DNA of 64,000 nucleotides. It comes from Diadema setosum (Eukaryota; Echinodermata; Echinoidea; Diadematoida; Diadematidae). A program made the translations under genes and the position numbers. The DNA lies in contig CM067075.1 in assembly GCA_033980235.1 (NCBI GenBank), positions 23,817,061 to 23,881,060 of the forward strand, given 5' to 3'. Each line of letters opens with the position of its first letter. Positions within the stretch are counted from its first letter, which is position 1. The notes under the pieces were generated by a model. It worked only from the letters and a program-made list of their open reading frames with translations, was not told where the DNA came from and did no database searches. This document shows, one piece after another, positions 48,037 through 58,536 of this stretch.

Positions 48037-48412
48037 GGGGACACAGTGGCACAGTGGATAAGACTCTTTGACTTTTATATATCGAAGATTCCGAGTTTGG
48101 ATGCTGTCAAGTGGCTGCGTCCTTGGACAAAAATGTTTTTACTCACTATGCCCCTCTTGAACCAGGTGTATAAATGGGAACCTGGCAACGCTAGGGTAAT
48201 AATAATAATGGCAAGGTCCTTGGGAAGAGCAGTGGCAACACTGATTAGGCTACCCTGGATGAAGGAGACTACATATGTTATCATCATGATTATGGTGGTG
48301 GTGAAGATGATGATGATGACAATGATGATGATGATGATGATGATGAAGAAGAAGATGATGAAATTATTGTTATTATCATCATCATTATTATTGTTAGTGT
48401 TATTATGTGCAT
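48037..48412 (+). mobile_element. tRNA-derived SINE with GAT-rich 3' end, copy 1
   Basis: GTGGCACAGTGGATAAG (48,046-48,062) resembles a pol III A box and GAGTTTGGATGC (48,093-48,104) a worn B box. The body shares CCTGGCAACG, AAGGTCCTTGGGAAGAGCAG and GGCTACCCTGGATGA with 54,711-54,985. It ends in ATG/GAT repeats. Confidence 0.65.
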
Positions 48413-48707
48413 AAAAAACAAACAAACAAAAAACAGTAGCAATCATTTCTTGATTTTCTGTAGCTTGGTATAACGCTATTAATACTCAATCCTGCATGGG
48501 ACTCCAATAGACAGTGTACACAATGCTGTGGAGTTTTCTATGTCAATCAGCACTGTAAGCACACACAAAGGGTTATGGACATGGTATCCCCCCCCCCCTT
48601 CCTCTCTCTCAATGACAAAGGACTTCCGAACCCTTTGTGTATAGGGTCTAATATTGATGTATTGGCATCATCCTCATGTGTATCTTTGTCTTGTTCGATG
48701 GCGGCAG

Positions 48708-48832
48708 ACTCCAACCAAGTTTGTGTCGGAAGTGGTCCTGAATCAGCTCCGCTACTCCGGGATGCTCGAGACGGTGAAGATCAGGAGGGCGGGCTTCCCA
48801 GTCCGACGAGTCTTTGTAGACTTTGTTGCCAG
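48708..48832 (+). CDS. Myo10: Myo10 exon 7: motor domain, SH helix and converter start
   Basis: Acceptor GGCGGCAG and donor GTAAGA bound 125 nt, starting in phase 0 and ending in phase 2. The product includes [20 protein letters not shown] then [13 protein letters not shown]. (N)[10 protein letters not shown](V/I)(K/R)IR is the conserved SH1/SH2 helix region coupling the motor to the converter. Confidence 0.96.
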
Positions 48833-50186
48833 GTAAGAGGGAATACTGTTACACCAGAAATTCTTGTGTGCATGAAACTTTGAAATTTACAAATTTCTTG
48901 AGGAGCCAAGATTCATGAAAGAAAATTACCATTAAAGTTTTGTTGGGTTTTTTTTTTTTCACACAATGCATTGAATGCCAGTGGCAATAAAGTGAAAGTT
49001 TTGTGCCACAAAAAGATCTGTCGGCTTCAAGTTGCAAAAGTTTCATGCCACAAATAGGTCTGGTTTTACAGTAAAGTTGTCATTTATGTCAGTGGGTTGT
49101 ATCAAACTTGTTGGTCATTGGTCTTGAAAGATATGACTACACCATGTTATCCCCTGTAAAATTGCACTCACCTTCCATAAAAACTGTCAATGATATACAA
49201 TGTATGAGAAATGACACCAACACCAATGAGCATTTTGACCGATATATTACTAGGAATTTATATGGTTGTGAGCATGGTTTGTGTCAAAGTACTCTTAAGT
49301 CAACATTTAGGATTCATCACCACATAATTGTGATAATGTTTTAGAATGTATGCTTAACCCCCCCCCCCCCCCCCTGCAAAATTAGGTATGGTTTACAAAT
49401 TGTAGTTGAAAGTATGAAATGGAAAGTTAAGTTATCATCACTATACTGATAATGTGAATTTCAAAAGCTAACAGAAAATTTTGACAAGTATGACAAGTGC
49501 CAAATATTACCATTGGTGTTTTGAATCCAATCTATCGATTGACTGCTGGAACTAAACCTGCCTGCACACTTGTCTGTTTCTAAACTTCAAAGCTGAGTTT
49601 TTCCAAACTGTTTATTTAGTGATCATCTTTCTTCCTTTTTTTTCACTAGGATTTTGGAAGTGTAGTCAGATCAATCACATCTCATTGGACAGCCTAGAGC
49701 CTGAACATTTTCACAAAGTCAAATTCAGGCAATGTTCAGTGATTTTGTCTGACTTTTGAGTCAGCAGGTTACATCTGGAGTATCTAGTGAGAATTTTGAA
49801 AAGACCATTTTGGTCTAGTTCATAGATATTTGAAGAGTTTGAGTGCATAAAAAGTTAACTCCATTTTCATGAAATTTAGATGTTTGTGATTAAAGCTGCT
49901 AAAAAACAAAGTAATTAATAAGAAAATATGGGACATTTTTAATCATTAATTCAAGAATATTCCTCGTTTGATAACATTCAAGTGAGGTATCATTGGAAAG
50001 ATTTGATTTTGCTCTGCCTGGTGATGGACTTTATACTGTTGAATGTTTAAAAATGGCACTTAACCTGTTTTTCCATCAAACTCTTCATCTACTATCATAT
50101 GATACTACATGATGTCATAGTCACAGTTGAAAGATAGGTGGTGGAAGAGAAAACTGGTATGTTGACATCATCACTCCATCCTCCAG
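48833..50186 (+). other. Intron 7
   Basis: Holds a MITE (48,844-49,073) and a C run (49,360-49,374). No other feature. Confidence 0.7.
48844..49073. mobile_element. TACTGT-ended MITE, relative of 55,132-55,353
   Basis: Inverted ends TACTGTTACACCAGA and TCTGGTTTTACAGTA. Interior blocks GCATTGAATGCCAGTGGCAA and AAGTTTCATGCCACAAATA recur in the intron 11 copy. It starts 11 bases after the splice donor. Confidence 0.7.
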
Positions 50187-50423
50187 GTACAAGGCTCTGT
50201 TCAGTAAGGACCAGCAGCGGCAGGCGCAGTCGTCCGACGACGCCCGCCAGAAGTGCAGTGCCCTCCTGGTGCAGTTTGACGGCAGCAAGAAGCAATGGCA
50301 GCTTGGAAAGAACAAGGCCTTCCTCAAGGAGAACCTCGAGAACGTCCTTGAGCGGGAGCGGGAGAAGATGCTGGGGATCAAGGCGGACCTGATCAAGGCT
50401 GCCTTCAAGGGCCGGGTACAGAG
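50187..50423 (+). CDS. Myo10: Myo10 exon 8: converter, lever start and IQ1
   Basis: Acceptor CCTCCAG and donor GTGAGT bound 237 nt, starting and ending in phase 2. It begins (R)YKALFSKDQQRQAQSSDD, contains WQLGKNKAFLKENLENVLE (end of converter), and closes with ADLIKAAFKGRVQ, the first IQ motif, which binds calmodulin or a related light chain. The third-position G/C content is high compared with the surrounding introns. Confidence 0.96.
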
Positions 50424-52611
50424 GTGAGTGCATTTGAGGTACAAGTAGGCATTCTCCCTATCCATGGTAAAAGGGAATATGTCACATACTTACTCTTCAT
50501 TTTTTCTTTCATTTGAATGATTTAGTTTAGTAGACATGTTTAAATTGGGTACCAGTTATGGGTCTTCTGTTTACAGATGAGATATTTGGTTAACAATTCC
50601 TATACATTTATAAAATTTTGCACCATTTACTTGAGTACTCTAATCAATTGGATAAAATCTGCATCAACAGACCCTACACAATTATCAAAGCAGAGAGAGC
50701 GGAATTGACATTGAACATGTCATTACAATCTGTAGATATGACAGGAAGGGAAAGAAAAGAAGTATGCCTTTGTTAAGGATGTTAAGAATGGATTACAGTT
50801 ACAACAGCAACAACAACAACAAGAACAACAACAAAATGAGTGTATGGCTACAAGTAAACAGAATGTGCAGATCTGTAAGAATATTTTTTTTTAGTAAAAT
50901 CAAACAATTTTTTAAAGAATTTTAGTAACATGTAAATGTCATTTGGCATGGCATTCAGTTAACACCTCAAGGTATTCATCCTGTTCACACAATTTATGAC
51001 TTTACTCGGTTTGTTTCTCTGATTTGTGTTTAATGCAATCGTGCAACTAATTTTACATACATTCTTGAAAGACGTCTTTTCATGAACCCGCTGAAGACAT
51101 TTCATAAAACAGAATTATAATGAATGCCATGTCCTTTAAGAGGAAGGGAGCTAGTGCCTCGGCATGGATTTTAAAAATATCTTATCGAGGTCTTTCTTGT
51201 ATTCAGCACAAGAAGAACATTTCATTAAAGATTTTTTGCTGTACTTGACTTGTTCTCAGTTTTTGGTGTATGTAGGGAAGAGAAACCCCACAAAGTTACA
51301 CCCCCTTTTCCTCCCTTCCCACGCTCGACCCAATCACATGTGCAACAACTGATTAATAGTTACCTGTCCTGTGTAACCTTTGAATGTGGCATCCATAACC
51401 ACATAACATGACTCATAGAGTGTAAAATGACTTAATTCCTGTAGAAGACCCTGAATTAAAGAACCAAGACAAAGCAGAAACAAGAGTTTTTTATCATATA
51501 AAGTGTCAGGAACCTAATTCACATCTATGGGTTCCCTCAAAGTTAGCCCCACTTGCTTATTACCAGGTTCTTTAAACCTTTTATATCCACGAAGGGGCTC
51601 CTCCATTGTGCATTATTTCTGTTTTTGATACACTAGTCTGCTTTATGAAACTGGCAGTGTGTTGCCAATTTGCAGCTCGGAAAACTATGAGAGCAGCATT
51701 AATTTATGAAAGAGCCCTGCTGTTGAGCAGAATAATATACAAACATGTAACTGTGAGACATGCCTCATATTGAAAAGAGCTGATGAGGAAGTCTGTGAGC
51801 TAGCATGACATAATGTGAGGTCTACTCTTCACAGTCAGAGATTATAAAGACAATGTAAATCATTACAACTAACATGTAGACATAAGTTAGAAAAAAAAGG
51901 AAGAAAGCATGCCCCATGGCTATTTTCCATCACTTGATAGGTTAAATGTGGGATGCACCTATTGTGGTGAAAGTTGTGAATCACCACTGCGATTCAAGGA
52001 TAGATTACGTCCCGTAGAGGAATTTTGATACGCAGACACTAATTTGTTTGTGCACTTTTTATTTTTATTTATTTATTTTTGTCATTGGCCCATGGAAACT
52101 GTGGCTGTCTCTAGCATATAGCAGTGGTGGGGGGGGGGGGGGAAGAAAAATTAGTCTATCTTTTATCTCATGGTCAAGTCATTTACTTATAATAGTGTAT
52201 CATCAGTATTGAATCAATCTATATTAAAAGAAAAATTTAAGAGGACAAATAAGTTACCTGGATAAATCAACCTGGTCATTTCACCCTTTGCATCTGCTAT
52301 CCATATATAAATAATTTTATTTATGGATGTTTTTCATGAGGAATAAAAAATATGTCAAGTTATTTAAATACAGTTGTGTAATATCTTCATACACACACAA
52401 AAAAAAAAATATCCACTGTTATACACACAGTTTGTTTCTGTTGCTAACTGCTTTTATGTTCGTGGATTGACCTATGTAGGAATCAATCCCATTGCACACA
52501 CAGAGTTAAAATGAGGACGAATTGTCTGTTACAATGCAAAACTTTACCGACAATTTTACAAGATGGACCAAAGGAGTAAGGAACATCTTTTCGTTTTTCC
52601 GTTCTCTACAG
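50424..52611 (+). other. Intron 8
   Basis: AT-rich intron with a CAA run (50,805-50,835), a G run (52,128-52,141) and A runs. No element or exon recognised. Confidence 0.65.
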
Positions 52612-52666
52612 GAAGAAGTATTTGCAGACTCGGGCAAAGATTATCGTGGTCCAGAAAGTGATCAGG
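52612..52666 (+). CDS. Myo10: Myo10 exon 9: IQ1-IQ2
   Basis: A 55-nt exon with acceptor TCTCTACAG and donor GTAAGA. It completes IQ1 and encodes (R)KKYLQTRAKIIVVQKVIR, phase 0 at the end. The donor is placed after ATCAGG so that the exon joins the next in frame. Confidence 0.92.
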
Positions 52667-54029
52667 GTAAGAAAAATCTAAGATTTGTGTCATTTCTTGC
52701 ACATGCTATTCGTTGATTCTCAATGGTGTGAGCAGATATTGAGTGGAACAAACATTGATACACAACATGGTGAAGCTCACTGTGTTGTGTATTTTGGAAT
52801 GTTTGCTGTCCACATGTCTGTATGTGTGTATGTATTATAAGTGGGAGGTCATGGGTTAAATGTAAATCATATTTTTGATATGCTTGTATTGTATGCCTGC
52901 ATAAACTGACAATTTTTTGCTCTAATTGTTTGGGTATAATGACGAAAATGTGAAATATTAGCCAAAAAGTTATGCCAATAGTATTGCAACTCAGAGCATA
53001 TCCGATCACGGTTGTTACACAGTGTATTCATCGATCTGTTACGCAAGAGTGAATTGCATGCATTTGTTGAGATATAGAAAGGTACGCAGTGCACAAATAT
53101 CGTGACCTACATTTTGTACAGTATCACAACGTAAAGTTTCATCTATCCGCTGCTGAACGAGGAGGGTGTTAGATCATTCATCCAAAGAAAAAAGTCACGT
53201 CCCACTATCTTAACTTTTTTCCACTTTTGCACTCAAAATATTCCAAAAAACAACTCATTATCCTTGCAATTGCATCAGCAAGGCAAGTTTTGTGGTAGAC
53301 CCTTTCCATATGTTGCAAGCAAATTCCAAATGGTGTAAGATTAATTTTAGCACTTCCCAGAATTATGTTTTACCTTTAAAACTTACATAGATGAAGGAAA
53401 AAAGTGCCTCCCATCTAATTGTCACAATGCCGTCAGTTTGTATGCGTTGCCGTGGCGACACGACATACTGTCACTGTTTGGGGGGGAAACAGACCCGGTG
53501 TTGCTGTAGCTCCATTATCTCACCTGTCACTAGCAGTTACCATGTGATCCAGAAAACATACATGTCGTATGTTCCCCAGCCGTCAGTGGGCCACCGATTA
53601 GTGACTGTTAAGACATGACTGTATGTGGGACATGAGTACTTGAAAACAAAACATAATGTCAAGTGCTGGTATATTGAGACTGTGAGGACAATATCGAAAT
53701 GTGAAGTAATTGTGTGTGATGTGTGTTTGTGTGTAGGTGTGTGCATGCATCTACATGTGCTTTCTGTCCATTTATACTTCAATTTAAATTTCAATCAATT
53801 ACAGCATACTTTGAAGGAACAGAGCAAATTTTCCGTGACACTGAAAGGTAAAAGAAAGGCACTGTAATTATTATGTGCTGCACATTGAATTTTTGTTTGT
53901 TTGTTGTTGTTGTTTTTACCCCTATAGCATATCATAATTTCAACCGAGTGAATAAGAATGCAGGTCCACGTTATGAAATAATAATCTGTATCTTTTCTTT
54001 ATTCTGGTTGAATATTGTGAAAAATCCAG
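52667..54029 (+). other. Intron 9
   Basis: Contains a dispersed repeat (52,930-53,370). Otherwise no recognised feature. Confidence 0.65.
52930..53370. repeat. Dispersed repeat, member 2
   Basis: Collinear blocks shared with 13,740-14,260 and 26,220-26,735, such as AGAGTGAATTG, AACTCATTATCCT and TTGCAAGCAAATTCCA. It lies far outside the duplicated block, so it is a separate, older copy of a repeat family. Confidence 0.6.
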
Positions 54030-54202
54030 ATGCACCTGAGGCGCCTCGCCTTCATTCGGATGCGGAAGGCGGCCATCGTCCTGCAGAAGTACGAGCGGGC
54101 CCGCGTCGCTCGCAACTACCTGGCTTACCTGAAGGAGGAGAAGAGGAAGGAGGAGGAGCGATTGAGGGAAGAGCAGAGGAGGAGGGAGGAGGAAGAGAGA
54201 AG
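54030..54202 (+). CDS. Myo10: Myo10 exon 10: IQ2-IQ3 and start of charged helix
   Basis: Acceptor AATCCAG and donor GTAAGA bound 173 nt, phase 0 to phase 2. It reads MHLRRLAFIRMRKAAIVLQK then YERARVARNYLAYL (IQ3), and passes into KEEKRKEEERLREEQRRREE. The E/R/K pattern is typical of the stable single alpha helix that lengthens the myosin-X lever. The AG just before ATG is the acceptor; this ATG is not a start. Confidence 0.94.
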
Positions 54203-54234
54203 GTAAGAGCAAACTTCTAACCAGAGATCTGATA

Positions 54235-54459
54235 TACTGTATATGCTGTTATTTTCGTGTAAAGATATTTTCGCGTATGATGAGGTCATAGACATTTTCG
54301 CAAGATTTTGTTTTCGCGTATCGACACTGACACTTACGTTAATGCTCTATCAACAAAGTGCATGGAGACATTTTCGAGTGTTGTTGAATTCGCAGTCCAA
54401 CTGTCATTTGTGAAATTCGCGAAAATTAATCCCTCGCGATAATAACAGCTTATACAGTA
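54235..54459. mobile_element. CGCGAA-family MITE
   Basis: Ends TACTGTATATGCTGTTATT and AATAACAGCTTATACAGTA are inverted with one mismatch, flanked by TA. Internal TTTTCGCG and CGCGAAAA motifs. Confidence 0.78.
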
Positions 54460-54710
54460 CAATAGTTACAATGTACAATGTATAACTCTCAAGACTGTAC
54501 TCTTTTGTTTTACTTTGTGATCATGTGACGATCATGGGAAACTATGGCAAGTTGCATGTGAATCTTTTGCAGGGGCGTAAGATTTTGTCCCACTCCATTC
54601 TGTTGGCCTTGTTGCATCGAGCTTGCAATTTATTACAAGTGAAAAAGCATCATCAAAGTTGGCAGTGTAGCCCAGTCAATACACCTGTAAAAGTTTAGAA
54701 ATGGCTGCAG

Positions 54711-54985
54711 TAGTAATCTGCTCTGGTCCAGTGGATAAGGCTCTGGGTGTTTAAACAAAACTCCTTGAGTTCAACTCCTTTTTGAAATGTTCATCTGGGA
54801 CAGGATGCAATCCCCACTTTGTCCCTCTTACCTGGCCAAGGTTTTTCAGAGGGGTACCTGGCAATGCAGGAGTACCAGGTAATGATAATGACAGGATCCT
54901 TGAGAAAAGCAGTGCCAGCAATGAAGAGGCTATCCTGGGTAAGCATCAGAACCATAATTATTGTGATTGTTGTTGTTGCTCACTA
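54711..54985 (+). mobile_element. tRNA-derived SINE, copy 2
   Basis: A box-like GGTCCAGTGGATAAGG (54,725-54,740), B box-like GAGTTCAACTCC (54,767-54,778), then a body with ACCTGGCAATG, AGGATCCTTGAGAAAAGCAG and GGCTATCCTGG, shared with 48,037-48,412. The 3' end turns into GTTGTTGTTG. Confidence 0.68.
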
Positions 54986-55064
54986 TTTCAATATCCAGCG
55001 TGCTACAGTAAAAAAAATTGGTTTGGAATTGACTCCTGCTCCCCTTTTGAATTGTTTTCTGTAG

Positions 55065-55125
55065 GGAGCTGGAAAGGTTGAAGCAAGAGGCCAAGTTGAA
55101 GGAGATGGAGGAACTTCAGAGAAAG
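55065..55125 (+). CDS. Myo10: Myo10 exon 11: charged helix
   Basis: 61 nt, acceptor TTCTGTAG, donor GTACAG, phase 2 to phase 0. Product (R)ELERLKQEAKLKEMEELQRK continues the E/K/R-rich helix. Confidence 0.9.
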
Positions 55126-55131
55126 GTACAG

Positions 55132-55353
55132 TATTGTGAAACCAAACATTTTTGCGAGGCATGAAAATTTCACAAATTTCACAAGGAGTTACAGCTGTAT
55201 AAAGATTCCCAAAAGTGAATGCAAGCGAAAAGTGTTTTCAGTGCATGATGCATTGAATGCCAGTGGCAATTCACAAAAAGTTTCACGTTGCAAAAAAGGC
55301 AGTCGGCTCCAATTTGTGAAAGTTTCATGCCACAAATATTTCTGGCTTTACAG
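55132..55353. mobile_element. TACTGT-type MITE at the exon 11 donor
   Basis: Same family and orientation as 48,844-49,073 (GCATTGAATGCCAGTGGCAA, AGTTTCATGCCACAAATA). Its left end lies only six bases inside the intron. Confidence 0.65.
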
Positions 55354-55771
55354 AGTTGTAGTGACATAAGAACTTTTCCTTCACACAAACAAACCTGTTG
55401 CAACTTATTGACAAATTGTCCCACATCCACTATTGATATTGTCAAATTTTTCAGTTAGGAGCAACAAAAACAACTCAGTGCAAGAATGTCATCAATTTAC
55501 ACAAGCCTGTTGTTTTCCCAACTGTGCACCTGTCATTGTTATGTCTTCCATAACTACATGTATGTGCAATTGTTTATGCACCTGTTGTTTGTGTAATCCA
55601 TCTTTCTTTTAATATATTCCGTTGATATTGCATCATGTTTTGTTATGTGCAGAAAATGCTTTCACAAGAATGTGTTTTTTGTTTGTTTGTTTGTTTGGTT
55701 TTTTTTGGGGGGGAGGGTGTGTTTTTTTTCTACCAGCAGTTGTCAGTCTCTGACAAATACCATAGTAATAA

Positions 55772-56177
55772 GGTGTGTTTGAGCGCTCTAAAGCAAACCA
55801 AAGCGAACTGAACCAAAGCGTACTGTACCGAACTGTGCCAGATTTGAAGTGTTTGAGCGCTCTGTTGAGAAAGCGTACCTCACAAGTTATTTTTAGAAAA
55901 GGTCACGCATTTTGTTGCAAGAATGTCATCCACCTGGCGCTTGAACTACTTGCACCTGTCCCGAACAAAGAGAATGATACCTTTGCATTGTGACGTATGC
56001 GCATGATACGCGCATGCTTTAAAGCGAACTTTTGATACGCTTCTGGAGCACATCGGGAAGTGGTCCACTTTTGGCTCGGTACAGTATGGTACGGTACACT
56101 TTAGGAGCGTTCGAGCGCTCCTCTGACGCGGGTACGGTATGGTACAGTTCACTTTAGGAGAGCGCTCGAACGCACCC
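55772..56177. mobile_element. Harbinger-like MITE
   Basis: Ends GGTGTGTTTGAGCGCTCT and AGAGCGCTCGAACGCACCC are inverted with few mismatches. TAA flanks both sides, the TWA target typical of PIF/Harbinger, whose ends often read GGGTGCGTTCGA. Extra GAGCGCTC motifs lie inside. No transposase. Confidence 0.78.
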
Positions 56178-56461
56178 TAAGTCAGTGACCAAAACCAAGG
56201 ATTTGACTGAAATTGTCAGAGACTGACAACTTGTCAGGGCTGACAACATTCATGAGATGATGCCGAGAGATTGATTTATATATTGATTTACAATGCTTAG
56301 TCCACAAGCCAGACAGTTACATATTTTTTATTGAGTAACCCATGATAATGTGCTGTAATTCTCTCTCCTCCAGTGCACAAGGAGGTTATGATCAACTGCA
56401 ATAACTTATTTGTGTGCACAGGCTAACGTTTCGTGGTCTTTTTCCTATTGCTTTCAAACAG

Positions 56462-56602
56462 CTGGAAGAGGAGGCTAGACAGAGGCAAGAAGAGGAGGAG
56501 GAGAGAAGGAGACTAGAGGAGGAGCAGAGACTGGCTGAGCTGGAGAGAGCCAGGGAGATTGAGAGACAGAAACAGATTGAGGAGGAAGAAGCAAGGAGGA
56601 AG
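56462..56602 (+). CDS. Myo10: Myo10 exon 12: charged helix
   Basis: Acceptor TTTCAAACAG and donor GTAAGA bound 47 codons, phase 0 at both ends, beginning LEEEARQRQEEEEERRRLEE and ending IEEEEARRK. It continues the single alpha helix. Reading past the donor meets a stop at 56,618, so this donor must be used. Its 3' part is repeated four times in the following intron. Confidence 0.9.
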
Positions 56603-56642
56603 GTAAGAAGGGAAAGTTAAGTTGAGTGATAGAAGAAAGAAA

Positions 56643-57160
56643 TAGGAGGAGGAGGAGGAGGAGAGATTGGCAGAGCTGGAGAGAGCCAGAAGCAGATTGA
56701 GGAGGAAGAAGCAAGGAGGAAGGTAAGAAGGGAAAGTGAAGTTGAGTGATAGAAGAAAGAAATAGGAGGAGGAGGAGGAGGAGAGATTGGCAGAGCTGGA
56801 GAGAGCCAGAAGCAGATTGAGGAGGAAGAAGCAAGGAGGAAGGTAAGAAGGGAAAGTGAAGTTCAGTGATAGAAGAAAGAAATAAAAGAAGGAGGAGGAG
56901 AAGGAGCAGAGACTGGCAGAGCTGGAGAGAGCCAGGGATATAGAGAGACAGAAACAGATTGAGGAGGAGGAGGAGGAGGCAAGGAGGAAGGTAAGAAGGG
57001 AAAGTGAAGTTGAATGATAGAAGAAAGGAATAGAAGAAGGAGGAGGAGGAGGAGGAGGAGCAGAGATTGGCAGAGCTGGAGAGGGCCAGGGAGATTGAGA
57101 GACAGATTCAGATTGAGGAGGAGGAGGCAAGGAGGAAGGTAAGGAGGGAAAGTGAAGTTG
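56643..57160 (+). repeat. Tandem array of exon 12 copies, each with a splice donor
   Basis: Four further units repeat the exon 12 tail, the donor GTAAG and about 40 bp of intron. Donors stand at 56,603 (exon 12), 56,723, 56,843, 56,991 and 57,139, a spacing of 120, 120, 148 and 148. Units 2 and 3 lost 16 nt inside the coding part and are out of frame. Units 4 and 5 keep an open E/R-rich frame (EQRLAELERAR...ARRK). None has a polypyrimidine tract before it. Confidence 0.85.
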
Positions 57161-57357
57161 AATGAGGAGGAAGAAGAAGAAGAAAGAATGTGGGAGGAAG
57201 AGAAGGAGATGGAAGAAAGTCTCCTTTTCGATGTGACATACCAGTCAGGGAGATTTGGATACATTAAGCAGCTTGAGGAGGATGAAGCAAAGAGGCGAGG
57301 TGAGTATGATCAAGGAGAAATGGGGTGGATGGAGGGGGGTTAAGGACCAGCGTAAAA

Positions 57358-57530
57358 CAATGATGATTATGATAGTGATGATGATTGTGATGATGGTGAT
57401 GATGATTGTGGTGATGATGATGGTGAGGGTGATGATGGTGATGACGATGATGATTGTGATGATGATAGTGATGATGATGATGGTGGTGATGATGATGATG
57501 AAGATGATGGTGATGATAGTGATGGAAGAA
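57358..57530 (+). repeat. (GAT)n microsatellite
   Basis: Degenerate GATGATGGT repeats inside intron 12, followed by an AG-rich stretch. Confidence 0.9.
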
Positions 57531-57743
57531 GAAGAGGAGGAAGAAAAAACAAGAAAAAGAACAGAAAAAAGCAAACTATTATAGCTGCTAATTGAAGAGT
57601 TTGTTTGTGTGATTCCATAAATGTATCTACTGCATTTTCTACTGCATGTATATGCAGGTTAGTTCCAAATGAATTACTGGTATGTATATGATTTTATCAT
57701 GATGTTTTACTGAGATTTGTTCTCTTCTGTTTATTCTTCACAG

Positions 57744-57784
57744 GCTGAGGAAGAAAGACGCATACAAGAAGAGGAGGACAGAAA
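57744..57784 (+). CDS. Myo10: Myo10 exon 13: charged helix, micro-exon
   Basis: 41 nt with acceptor TTCTTCACAG and donor GTAATT, phase 0 to phase 2, encoding AEEERRIQEEEDR plus two bases of Lys. It joins exon 12 and exon 14 in frame. Confidence 0.85.
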
Positions 57785-58364
57785 GTAATTACTTTGTCAT
57801 TTTTCTCTCCTTTGTTTAAGTTCTTCAGATAATTGATTCATAAGAGTGGTGTACGTAAGCATTACTAATTCTGTTTTAATGATTGACAAAAAATTGAAGA
57901 TGCAATATGTATTGTTTGATTTTCTTTCTAAAAGACTTTACAACAAGCTTTGACATATTTAAAGTTGATGTCAATGTGTAGAAGATTTCCTTGCACAACA
58001 GACCAATAAATGTTACTATTAGGAGATGGTGAATAGAATTTCTACTTTTTGGAGCAGACTCAGGAAGTGCTTTTTCACAAGTAAAGTTGATACATTTGAT
58101 TATTTTTTGTCTCTCTCAACCTATCTATTTATCTCTTTCTTCTATTACTCCTCCTCCTTTTCATTCTTTTCTTTTCCTCATTTTTTTTCTTTCCCTCTTC
58201 CTCCTCTTTCTTCTCCATCTTCTTTATGGTCCTTCTCACCTTTCTGCTCCTTCTCCTTCTCTTTATCCTCCTTACTTTTCTTCTGTTCCTGCTCATCCTT
58301 ATTCTTCTCCTCCTCTTCCTTCTCCTCCTTCTTCTTCTTCATCTATTTCTCTTTTCCCATTCAG
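57785..58364 (+). other. Intron 13 with long pyrimidine tract
   Basis: About 58,100-58,360 is almost only C and T, ending in the acceptor. Nothing else is present. The Ser/Phe/Pro-rich frames here are artefacts. Confidence 0.85.
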
Positions 58365-58536
58365 GAACCACATGGAGGCCGAGAGGCAGAGAGAATTGAG
58401 GGAACAGGAGGAGCTGGAACGACAACTGGAAGAGGAGGTTGCTAGGAGAGAGGCGGAGCTCCAGAGGATGAGGCAGGCCAGGCTGGCTGAGGCAGAGAAG
58501 GACATCATGCAAGAGTTTGACAACTCTATCGCCATG
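58365..58536 (+). CDS. Myo10: Myo10 exon 14: coiled coil
   Basis: Acceptor CCATTCAG and donor GTAACC bound 172 nt, phase 2 to phase 0. Product (K)NHMEAERQRELREQEELERQ, ... RREAELQRMRQARLAEAEKD, then IMQEFDNSIAM. It corresponds to the anti-parallel coiled coil through which myosin-X dimerises. Confidence 0.94.

Larger units (their letters stand above)
42379..48707 (+). other. Intron 6
   Basis: 6.3 kb with five listed elements, T-rich and A-rich runs, a pyrimidine-rich stretch at 46,280-46,400 and a TCC-rich tract at 47,745-47,840. From 43,000 to 46,900 nothing beyond low-complexity runs was recognised. Confidence 0.7.
54203..55064 (+). other. Intron 10
   Basis: Holds a CGCGAA MITE (54,235-54,459) and a SINE (54,711-54,985). 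Confidence 0.75.
55126..56461 (+). other. Intron 11
   Basis: Contains two MITEs (55,132-55,353 and 55,772-56,177) and a GT/G-rich run near 55,675-55,725. Confidence 0.75.
56603..57743 (+). other. Intron 12
   Basis: Holds the exon-derived array (56,643-57,160) and a GAT repeat (57,358-57,530). A possible exon at 57,272-57,299 was considered and rejected. Confidence 0.75.

Noticed and set aside
57272..57299. Possible small exon encoding LEEDEAKRR between an AG and GTGAGT
   Set aside because: It would end in phase 1 and joining exon 13 would give GGC TGA, a stop. Exon 12 joins exon 13 directly in frame.
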